Below, piece by piece: positions 25,701-37,700 of a stretch of DNA of 64,000 bases. The DNA is taken from contig NW_017804231.1 of assembly GCF_001625305.1 (NCBI RefSeq), positions 103,932 to 167,931 on the forward strand. The letters are read 5' to 3'. Origin of the DNA: Branchiostoma belcheri. Taxonomy: Eukaryota; Chordata; Leptocardii; Amphioxiformes; Branchiostomatidae. A program made the position numbers and the translations under genes. The notes under the pieces are model-generated. The model had not been told where the DNA came from, searched no databases, and was given only the letters and a program-made list of their open reading frames with translations. Every line of letters starts with the position of its first letter. The stretch's first letter is position 1.

Positions 25701-28700
25701 AATTAAGTGCCTACTGTTGTTTGAAATTACTCTGAAATTACTATTTCTACACATGAAATTTGATAAATCCATGCCTACATGATTCCAGTAATAATATCAG
25801 GTCATGATCAGGGACTGCCCTTACATACAGGATCACATCAACTCCTTACTACAGGGCATCACAGTAATGTGCTCTTACGTATGCAGGAAGGATTCTACAG
25901 AGAAGTTAGATTTGCCAAGGGCAATTTCATGGTTCAGTTGAAGAAGGATGGATTTCCTTTCATTTATTTGACGTACATCTAGAATTTCTTCCAGATGACA
26001 TGAAAATGATGAAGCTTTTGGAAAAAAGAAAAGGATTATAAGAAGATGGTAGGAACATGATCTTAGCAGTCACTCATCAAAGAGTAAATTGTATGTTTTG
26101 TTACAATGTTGTACATAGATTGTCAATAGAACTAGAAGTACCAATTTAGTTTATTATGAAGTCCTGGTAAGATATATCACGGAAAGGATATCAACATAAC
26201 AAAGGGAGTATAGCTTGGGAAATGTATTACTGTTTGAAATCACAGTAATATCACAGTGTGTACAGTAGTTAATTTTTAGTCCTATATGATTATAAAATCC
26301 CAAAAGTGTAGTTCTCTGCATGACTGATGATAACATGTATCCCCCGGGATTCTAATTATTCTGACTTAAGACCAGGCAATCTGCAATTGTTTTATTTGAA
26401 TAGAAAAATTGGATTAACCCTCAAATTTATGCCGGCGTTGCCAGGAAAGATGAATGATAAGCAGCAATTATGAATATATGGAAGTCGTGACATTTGGTCT
26501 TTTGAAAGTGAAGGTGATCTTGAATCAGTTAAGCTCACAGAAGAGCTGAGCCTTCCCCTAGTCGTGACAGAGAAGACAGATGCTGTGTACTATATTGACA
26601 GGTTCACTCAACCAGGGAAAGTCACAGAGCTCTTTTTCGAACAATGGACTACTGCTTCACGTCTTGTCCTGGGATAAAATGTTTTCAAAACTTTTAGCAA
26701 GTTGATGATACATTGACCCAAAACTAATTCAAAAGCTTTGGTGTAGTATGTCTCACAAGATAGCTGACTGAAGCCCCCACCCAAAATTTGTCATGCCTTT
26801 CGTATTGGACAAAGCTCCCTCAAATTGTGAGGACAGACAAAAGTTTCTGTAGGAAAAAGCCCTGTCTTGTGCATTGATTGGGTCATGTGTATGCCCTGTG
26901 AATAACCTTGTCAGCATCTGATAACAGAGCCTAGCCATTTTCCTGGACAGGGATGTGAGCTTTCATCCCTCAGCCTGACAGGCTAGGGAGATGGGAGACC
27001 CAACATTTACTAATGGATGCATGGTCGTCATGGCAACCATATCATGCTTGTCTGTTACAAGGTCAGCTCACAGAACAGTGTCTTCTTGAGGTTTGGATTT
27101 GTACTTTTAAATCAATTTGACCAGTATTTTGTTCTGTGAGTATTTTGGCATGCCCTTCAATGCAACCTCAGGTAACAGAAGTGTCTCTCCCCTATCAAGA
27201 ATGTCCGTGGAATAGTCCTATTTAATGTAATACATTTTCTGTCCACAAATTGACAGATTTATGGGTGGGTTGGGGTTTCAGTGGTACTTAGTGATGTTGA
27301 GTATATTGTAATGGGGAGAGCTATTGTAATGTGAGGGATCTTCTGTAATTCTACTTAAGCCTCGCACACTGCAACTTGCTGACGTACCGATAGGACCAGA
27401 GGGTCGTCAGTGGAGTATACTGCAAATCAATTTATGTTTGCAGTAGAAAAAGTTTGCAGTCTGACAAAAATGGACATGTTCACGGAACTATATGTTTGCG
27501 GTTGTGGCAGGTGCGACATAAAGAAAGTCGGCAAATTATTAGTTCACAAAATTATGTCCACAAGTACATTTTGAGGAAAGGTTTTTAAGCAAACCTCCCA
27601 CACACCCAAGAAAAAAAATATTTGTAGGAGTTTTTTTTCCGTAGCCTGTTTCTCTTAAGCATGATTATTCTGCTGCACTGTACATGCACACAGGAAATTT
27701 ATTACACCACTGACTACAGGCACAATGTTCCGTCTGTCTGGCCATGGCCAATAAGGCATTACTGTCAGGGTAAATACAGATTAAAATCTTGTACTTGGTT
27801 AAGGGTGGCCGTTCAACTTGGCCATAACTCCTTGTGTCTCACCAGTGCGTTTATTAGGTTTGCAATGTCGGTGGTTCTAGTTCTGACATTTACCTATTCT
27901 ACATTACACAATGCACACAGATTTTATTAATTTTCTAGTACTGTATGTACTGATATATGTGCATCTTAGGAAACCATTATCACCCTCGAAAGGCAGAAAA
28001 TAGTGATGCAGAACGTCAAGATTAAAAAAAAAAATTCCCTCAAAATGCAGGAAAAAGTGATCCGAGATTTGAAAATCAGGGGAGGATATCTCCGGACCAC
28101 CTTCAGCTCTCAACATGTTACATCAAACAAAATTGAGATGATGGGAAAAATTTCAGGCAGGATAGAATACTGTCACCCCATCAAGACTTCCTTTATTGTG
28201 TATGAGGAATTTTTACTGTAATGCACTCTAGTGTCTGTAGACCAGTATTCTAACTGCATAACAGATGATGTACATGATGTTCAGTGATGTAATCTGTACC
28301 CTGTGGATAGAGCTTCAGCTCGGATCATTGATTCTCTGCTGAAATGAAAGGATTACTCCTGACTGTGTGTCCTTGGTACTGGTAGGAGGTTAGGGCCAAC
28401 AGGCTTGTCTACAGGCCTTATCTATCAGATCTGGACTTGGTTGGGTAAATACGAAATTGGATATGCTTTGCCCAAATCGGCATCCAATGTCAGTTAGTCT
28501 ACAATGTAATGTAGTACACCCAACACCAGGGCCATTCTTAGATAATGTTGTACCACAAACATTCTTATACTCGATGACATAATGTTTTGGTGTCCCAGTG
28601 TAAATTCTAGTGGTCAGTGGCCATTGGACCACCTTTAATTTTGAGCCCTGCCTATGCTGTGATAAGATTGTGGTGAGAACCCTGTTGTATAACTATAAAT

Positions 28701-31700
28701 GACTGAGAGTCCATGTATTAATGTGCTGTTCTGTCCCCAGTAGGTGATGAGTTGGAGGATGGGGATGAGGAGACAGGTGGTGCTGATGAGGGATGTCCTG
28801 ATGATGAGGTAGAGGATGAAGATCCCACCATGTCTGTGTTTGACTCCCAACCCGAGGAACTTCTGACTCCGCTGGCTAAACTGGAGAGGAATATCAACTC
28901 AGACAGCATCTTTAACAGGTGGGATTATTCAAAGTGATACATGTATTGCTGGTTGCACCGTAATCCTATATGTTACCCATACTTATTGCCATACCAATTG
29001 GTTCTCAGATTTTTTTTAGAAAAAAATATGATGCGACAGGGTGAAAAAACCCAGACCTAGGCATCCTTTAATAGCCCAAAAAGCTATGATAGGAGCCATG
29101 ATGTCAACATACCCAGCTGGTTTATAATTCAATAAACTTTATCAAACCAATGTCTTGATAGATGGAAAAACTTTAACAATTAGGAAAACAAGGAGCTTTT
29201 GTGAACTATTTGGGCCAAAATATGAGCATTTTGGACTTTGCGAGAGGGTAAAACTATAAGTGTATCTTGAATAGAGATATATCTGCATTTTGCAGAATGT
29301 ATACATGTAATCAGATAAATGGCTTTGTATGAGCCTATTACTAATCTATTTAGCATCTTTAAAACATAGACATATTGAAAGTTTACAGGCATACTTGTCG
29401 GTTTCTACCAAAGCAGCATTGACTGAAAATGGCTGCCGGTATATGATGTTCAGTGTCTATGACAGATGATGGTTTTGAAGTATTTAGTATTACCATTATC
29501 GCTCTTTTGGGACTATGGTTGCCTGTTATCAACTGAGACACATGTTACCACAACTAAGTACTGTCACCTTTCGCCTACGTCGTTCAGTACCAGATACAGA
29601 TTTCCATCGCCTAATTGCCATGGGCATAATTCATCAGAGAGTGGGTGATCTGTGGTGGAATATTACCCTGTCATATTCCATACACCTCTCGGGACCTGGT
29701 TTTCATATGATGCTTTGAATTCTGCCCAGGAGCGAGGAAGAGCCGAAGATCCATGTAAAGATGAAAAGAGTGATAATGGCTTTGATGTATACATTTTTAC
29801 TTACATTATGGTAGTGTTACTGTTAGTGTGATGGTAAAAGATGAATCACTATCTGGCTACATTTTGTTTGAGCAGAAACGTTTCTTACCTTTACTGGTAA
29901 AGTTAAGGAAACCAAATGAATTTTGCTAGGGAGCATTACTCCATCTTCAGTGAACCGACTGATCTTTCAAATCACAACTAGTATTATAGTATATTTAGTG
30001 TCTTATGGCTAAAATGAACAAAACTGAAATAAAAGAATGAATATCATATACTGTTAACGTGAGTGACTGTAAACAGAGCTTGCACTTGGCTCAGTCCCAG
30101 AACAAGTTGATAAAAGCTGTGATTTGCCAGAGAAGGTCAGGATGAAGGTCAAGTGCCTGGTAGCTGACAGCTGTTATTGACTCTCAACCCTGCATAATCT
30201 CCCAGTCCTGCCGTACTGCCGTCTTAATCACTGGTACCGCACGCTGTGACCTAAGACATTCTTACCATCAAGGTTCTCTACATGTACGCCAGGTAGCCAT
30301 TCAAGCTAGTTCTGTCGGGAGAACCCATCTGTTATCGGTAAGTAGAAGAAGCCTGCTGAATTCTGACAAGTGAACAAAGGAATTGTTTCAGAAGCTTGTT
30401 TGTTTAAAAAAGACTTAGCCCGTGGCTAGATTCTTTAGATTGCATATGGCTCGTAGAAATCTGCCGACAGTTTGGGCTGGGTAGAAATCCTTGCAGAATA
30501 GAGCTAGCAATGCTTATTACCGCTCCGTTATTGGTTATTCTATCTGGGATAGGACTGCGGTCCAAGGTCTTGAGTAAGGACAATGTTGAAGCGGTGGAAT
30601 GGAAATGAAGGCTGACGGATGTAGCCCAGTTGCTGGACAGGTCAAAGCTCCTGTTCAGACGGCTGTTGTTTAAGTGCTGTCTGTGGTCCAATAACTGAAA
30701 GTGCACCATTATCAGACCATAATCAGATAGGCAGAGTTATTGTTATCAGAAGGCAGTCTCTTCAACCAAGGGTTTGATGGGGAAGGATGAGAAAGAGTCT
30801 TATGTGTGATATAATTCAAGGCCAAGCACAGTAATAGGATTTGACAGTGTATTGATTTGTTCCCATTTTATACATTTTCATGACTCCTTGGTTTCTTGGC
30901 TGTGCCTGGTTTGATGTGATACATTTTTGTCCGGTAAAAATCATACATTGAAGTACATACTGTTGAATGATGTGTATTCATGGATGTCGTTCTTGTGTTT
31001 TGACAGACAAATGATTACGCGGAGCCTGTTGGAGACGTTGCGGAGCGTGTACCGTGACCAGGATGGGACCATGGCGGTCATGCGTGCCATGGTGCAGCTC
31101 TCACAGGATGTTGGTAGGTAGAGCTTAGATCTAGAAGCTTTTCATGTTGTCTACCTATTCGCAAATAGACTTCTCATCACCTTGTTCTTTTGATGGGAAA
31201 ATTCAAAGGGTTTAACCTGAAACAGCATTTAAAGTGACACTAAATGAAATGAAGTAAGGCCTGGGAAAAAATGTTGTGTTTCCTGTTTCCCGACCGACTC
31301 TAGCCGACCCAACCTTTCTTTTTTGTGTGGATCCCTGCAAGGGACATACATTTTTCGAGCTGATCAACCTTTCTAACTCCATGATCTGACACCCTAGTGA
31401 CAAAACGTTCAATCAGCATTTTCAGCATTGACATTGAAAATGTAAGTGTCCTCATGCAAATTTTACTTTGTTAACCTGTATTGTATAAGTTGGATCCCTA
31501 GAGATCGCCAAAGTCTAATAAAAAAAAAGAAAACTTTTTCAGCATTGGAACAAGAAGCACAACATTTTTTACGTAGGTCTAATAAGTCATTTGCAACTAC
31601 TTACCGGTAAAAAAATCTTCCTGCGATACACAATAACCTCTTTTCCCTGTTCTGTAGAGCCCACAGTGCGGGCAGAACTGATGGAACAAGTGCCTCACAT

Positions 31701-34700
31701 TGCCATGTTCTGCCAAGAGAACCGTCAGTTTGTTGGTGACATGGTGCCGCAGTACGTACTGCCCATCATCGTCAAGTACCTGACTGATACCAACAATCAG
31801 GTATGGAGTTTCCATGAGGTACGGCGACTTTTTCTTACCTTAAACAAAAAAAGAGTTGGGATTCGCTTTGTAAAAAGAAGGCAGAAAAGAGGCTTGCTTG
31901 GCATGGTGTGATGCAGTTCCTTCTGTGCCTTTGCAATGCTCTTTTTGATCTGTTTGAGCTTCTATGTAAGAGATTGACATAAAGTGTCTTGGGGTGTTGC
32001 TGTAGCTGAAGTAAGTTGGAGTCACGTTTTACCTGGGAAGTGGTGACAACGTTTGGCCTGACTTTTCCTGGCCTGATCGGAAAGAAGGCTTCTGTTGTGT
32101 GGTGTTTTCCTGTCCTGCGTTGTTGCTGGTGTGAACATGGCTTTTATACCTTGGAAGTGATAACCCTACTGGGTGGCTGTGGAGTAAAACTCACATGCTG
32201 TGCATGTATCGAGAGCCTGCATCCAATAACTATAGCTACACAGGCATTCTGGTGGCAGCTTACAGAAAAGGAGATAGATTAGTACATGGGACTGCATGAT
32301 AGATGTCCACTCCTGACAAATCCTCACATAACAGTAGGACCTTAAGAATGCTTTGTGCCGTAAGCTCTCCTAGATTGCTCATACTAACCACCCTCTCAAC
32401 CAGCCCAGACAGAAAATGGCCACTTCTTGTCTTGATTATGCCTGTCAGGCCCTTGATGTACGTGTGCTTTAGTGGTGGGATATCTGCTTTCATGTGGACT
32501 GAAGTGTCTTTTGAAAAGGCATCACGTACACCCGACCAGCCATAAGCCACAGTCTGGCTTTTATTCATATCCCGTCAGTGTCTTGTTTGTAACACTTCAA
32601 ACGCTGTTTCTCAGAAAAATGCAGTTTCACCATCTAGTTTAGACTGGCTTATCGAAAATGAATGGGTTTCTAATTTTTTTATTTCAAACATTTTTTTCTG
32701 AACGACAAAATCTGCTTCATCGTCTGAAAGAATTTTTACCATGGAAAACATTTGTATACTGTAAATCACAATTTTTTCACATAACTTTTTTATTTGCGGT
32801 AGAAGTGACAGCAAACTTATCATTATCGTGAACAAAAACTCGCAGACTCTTTTTGCTGCACCTGCCACCATATTGTTCCTCAAACATGTCCATTTTTCTC
32901 AGACTGCGAACTTTTGCTACCGCGAACATACAGTGATCTACAGTATTGTACCGTGGTAGTGTGTGTAGTGTGGTGTGGTGTGCTATCCATAGGCTCAGCA
33001 GGAAGAAACATGTGCTCCATTGTTTTTTGCCTTGCCTCAGGTGCGGAAGACTGCCCAAGCTGCTTTGCTGGTGCTACTGGAACAAGAACTGGTGGAGAGG
33101 GGTAAGACTATTGGTCGTTAGGAAAGGGTCAAGGTTTGGTAGCTGCCAGAGTTCTCAACATTTGTGAAAATTTTGTGTATCTAATGTCCTAAATACATGT
33201 ATGTACTGGGCTGAAAGACATTGAACGTATGTCTAAGTGGAATGTCTATAATAAATGAGTTTTTCAATTATGGAGGCATTGGCTGATGATGATACATTGT
33301 TGATATCCTTACATCCTGTTATTGTGAACATCAGCTTTCTGATTACTGAAATTATAAATTTTCAAGATTTCATGTTCTCTCACTGCAACCTTATTGTTTC
33401 AATCAAAAGATTCTGTAGATTATTTTCATCACGCTACAAACATACATGAATTTACAGTATTTGCCTTTCTTTCCCTGTCAAATCAGGTGTTCAATATTGT
33501 TGTGAAAATCATCTCATGTTGGTTGTTACATGTTTGAATTTAAAACTTTCGATCCAACACGAGATTGTTCTCATCTAGAGCATTCGACAAGTCACTGTGG
33601 TCTTCCTCAATAGACTGACCCAGTAAGACTTGTCATGTGGCTACTCTGAACTGTGTTGACGTCACACTTCAGAGAAGCCACATGACAAGTCTCACCGGGT
33701 CAGTCTACTGAGGAAGACCACAGTGACTGGTCGAAAGAACTAGGTGAGAACGATCTCTTGTGTTGGATCCAAAGTTTTAAGTTTAAACAATCCGTACGTG
33801 TGTTAGTGATGTTGTGTGTGTGTCTCATCAGGTGATGTAGAAGAACAAGTGGTTCCCCTGTTGCTAGAACTGATCGGTCCAGAGATGGGGGATGACTACA
33901 AGACAGAGGCAGTAGCTGTAAGTGTCTGGACTTACCGAAAGCACCAAGCTCTCACAAGCACAACAGTTGTCACACTGCTTTTTTTTAAAAATCTAAGATA
34001 GCTTCATACAAAATGATATGGGGCTTCAACACCAGTTCCAACACAAAATAGATTGGAAATATTTTAAGTCAAACAAAATGTGCCTATTATGTGATATTTT
34101 TAATCATTTTTGTTCACTTACATCCAAAGAAATTATGCAGCTGATATATCTTTTGAAAAGATTACTTTGTTGAAAGGTGGGTGTTGGATACAAGTAACAA
34201 GGTAGCAGGTAGAAGTGGAAAGAAGAAATTGTTTCCTGTCATGATCCACACAAGGTGCTGCTGTGGCTGTGTGAGCTTGAAGTTGAATACTGTAGATGAG
34301 TTAGTATATCTGTGACTTGACAATCACTTCCTCAGTCCTGTACTCAACATTTTCCTTCGACAACTTGTTCTCAGCACCCCTTGGGCTTCACACAGTAGTA
34401 GGATGTGTTGTGGATACTACATTATTAGTACATAGTCCATGGAAGAGCAATGGGCTTTAGAGATACTAAAAAAAATAGGTTTTGTAGACATAAGATAGGA
34501 ACTTCGGTGGAAGTAAACCAAACAAAAAAACATAAACAGTTACTAAGACACAGACTCCTGTTGTTTTTCTGTAATGTAAGGGTTCAGATTTTCCAGTTAG
34601 TCATTGATTTGCAGTTGTACTTGTCTTGGATCAATATTCCATTGAGTGACGGGCAGCTCACTAGACAATAAATAATCATTCATCGAAGAAGATTTTGCTC

Positions 34701-37700
34701 TAGCTGTGCAAAAAGTGCTCCTCATGAACATGGAGATTTGTTATCTTTCATTTCCTTTTTATATAACTTAAAAAAATTTTTTTTATCACATTGTTAAATC
34801 TTCAACCCTTGAACAGTTTTACTGAAACATAAAATGGGTTCCATTCCATTATATATTGTACTGAGTGATGCCAATATGTCTAGTTGCCACTACATTGTGA
34901 AAGACATGGGTAGTGAGATTTGTATCATGGAGTCATCCCATTTCCCTGTCTTTCAACAAGGTGCTGGCAGTTTAGCAGCTGTTAGAAAGAAATGCCAAGA
35001 TTACTCTCCAAAAGGGTGCTGCCATACTCTTACATATCTCCTACTTTGACTGTCTTCTTACTAAGAGAACTACTTCCATTTCTTTTGGTCTTTTTTTTTC
35101 TCATGTAAGGCCACACCAATTTAATTTGTTGGTTCTCGGATTCGCCTCTTCATTTTTTCCTGATTTGCAAAGAAAAAAAAAAAATTTCAGAATCAACTGC
35201 AAAATGCTCATATTTTGCCCTGAACAGTTGAAAACAGTCCTTTTCTTCCTAGTCAGTACAGTTATTCCATCTTTCAATGCAGTAGTATCATTAGAATAGA
35301 AGTTCAAAATCCATTGTTTAAATTTTGAACCAGCCTTTTGTGTTGACTTCATACCTCCTATCGTAGCATTTGGGGCTATAATAGGATGCCTAGATCTGTT
35401 TTTATTTTTATTTTTTTTCGCCCTGTCGCTTCATATTTTTCCTGAAAAAATCCGAGAACCAACAAATTAAATTGGTGTGGCCTAAGTTGTGCTATGTATG
35501 CCAAGTCCCGTTTTAACCTGTACGCAATTTACTTTCTCTTTTTGTATGTCAGAAACAGTCATGAAAGTTACATCACTTCAGTCCTATTTTGTGTGTAGAA
35601 CTGTTTTGTAACCTCTTTGTTTCTATTCTTTGCATTTAGAAATCCTACAACACATGTATTTTGTCTTTTTTTCTATTTCCTGATTTCTTCTATATTGTAA
35701 TTAGTTGCCAAGCCATTCTGTACTTCTGCCAGGTTTATTGCTGTTTGTTGTAGGTAGCCTTTGCTGCTTTTCAGGTCTTTGCTGTGCTCTGTGACTAGCT
35801 CTTGCTGTTCTGTGTAGATTTATATGTTTACCTGTCCCTGTCAATGCTGTTGTATGTGATAAGCACTTGCTGTTCTGTGCAGTTATGTGATTAGCCTCTG
35901 CTAGTCCTTGCAGATCTGTCATTTGCTGTGCTATGTGCTGTGTAATTGCTGTGCTCTTCTGTGCTTTTGTATATGGTTAGCTCTTGCCCATATGTGCTAT
36001 TGTATGTAACTCTTGCTGTTCTGTGCTGTTGTATGTGATAAGCCCTTGCTGTTCTGTGCTGCTGTATATTATAAGCTGTTGCTGTTCTGTGCTGTTGTAT
36101 GTGATAAGCTCTTGCTGTTCTGTGCAGTTCTATGTGATTAGCTAAGGTAGCTGATACCATGTGAGCCAGGCTACCAGCTCCAGAGCTGATCATATGGAAG
36201 GCACAAGCTGTTCTAATGCTGTTTGCTCTCCCTGTGCCTTCTTCTCTCAGAACAACACTCCTAATATGATCATGCAATTGAAGCTCCTAATGTGATCATG
36301 CTTGCTTTGTGACTCTTTGCCGAGTGGTAGATGAAGGCGGCTGCCTCAAAATTAAAGAAGCAGAAGAAGATCCCATATACTACACAGACTCTCATTTCTC
36401 TACATCTAACATAATTGGGATAGTTTGTTGTTTTCTTGTAAAACAATTGAAAACATTGTACCAACCAAAACTACAACCAATTACCCAACCTGCTATCCAG
36501 TCAAATGATAAATCAGCCAGTTTTATGAGTTATAGCCTTTTTTTTTTTTTAAAAACAGAAACCTTGCTGCTGTTGTTAACTATTTTCCATGAGTAATCCT
36601 TTTGTAACTCAGACAGAAGCTATTAAGGTGTTGTACCATATGTAGAATGATGGATTGTTAAAGTTTTGTACCACACATGTATGTAGAATGGTGGGGGAGA
36701 TGGTTTCAGTCCTACAGCTACATGTAGGACATGTACAATGGATCTTCAGTGGCAATGACGTCATGGTCGTAGTCACACCTGTCCATTTGCACCAGTGAAG
36801 AGATAGATCTTCCTGCAGGCATGCAAGTCCAGATAACATGTTTGCACAACTCTTAGAACGGCCTGTGCTCAGCTCTTCTTTACTGTATGCACACCCACCA
36901 TAGCTCTCACTTCAGCTGTCCTACCAAGATTCCTTCAAATTTTCCTTGCGTATTTTTTTTTTTGCGTTTTTATTTCCCATTTGATGGACACCGTTTTTCA
37001 AAATCTCGTTGCACCAACAGAGCTCAGACTACAATGACTTCAGCCGAAGAACTGGCCAGGACCTTAGTGAGGAAATGCTGACCGCTGCTATGGTACCCCA
37101 CTGGCTTTGCTGCTCGCTTACCTAACCTCCTCTAGTTGGTTGTGCCGCTCCTCTCCTTAACCAGGCAGCGAGCCACTCTGTCTGGAAGACTTGGTTGTTG
37201 TTGTAGTCGTAGAATTTTGTCTCTTCCAGACTCGATTTGAAGTACTAACAAAGCTAGATGTGTTTTTCTCCTAATAACAATAATTTTGTTGTCAGTGACT
37301 CCCTATTTATTCAGTGGACTAGTCTGAGTGTAGGACACTTCGTGATATTGTAGGGTGACACTACTTTGTAATAGGGATGGCAGGGGTAACAAAAGCCAAA
37401 GAGCAGTTCAAAATGACACATTCAAAGATGTGTAATGCCCTTTTGTTCTTTCATACTTTATTTTGTAACTCACAGTTTCATTCATTAACAAACACCAGTA
37501 TTGGACCTCTGAAATTTCACCTTTTTTTAATTAAAAACCTGACACCACATATACCTCCCATTTTGTTGTGCAGACTCACAGATACAATGTATGTACAAAT
37601 GTATCTGCTCTGATGTATGTAGTACATGTATATGCTACTGATATATTTCAGTTTTACAGGTGTGTATGAAAAGCTAACTGTTTGACTCTTCCTATGATAA

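Larger units (their letters stand above)
19931..28740 (+). other. PPP4R1: PPP4R1 intron 2 (8.8 kb), no nested gene seen
   Basis: The longest intron in the window, between the MADLTLLQED exon and the acidic exon 3. Overlapping frames at 21.2-21.5 kb on both strands and at 25.38-25.74 kb show no domain. It contains one copy of the four-copy intronic repeat (27.4 kb), a tandem repeat pair near 28.0 kb and a DR1-like nuclear-receptor motif at 22,669-22,681. First-intron regulatory elements are plausible but not demonstrable here. Confidence 0.6.

Noticed and set aside
35891-36277. 128-codon minus-strand ORF with repeated HRTARAYHIQQ
   Set aside because: Produced by the 33-bp minisatellite in a PPP4R1 intron; no gene structure.
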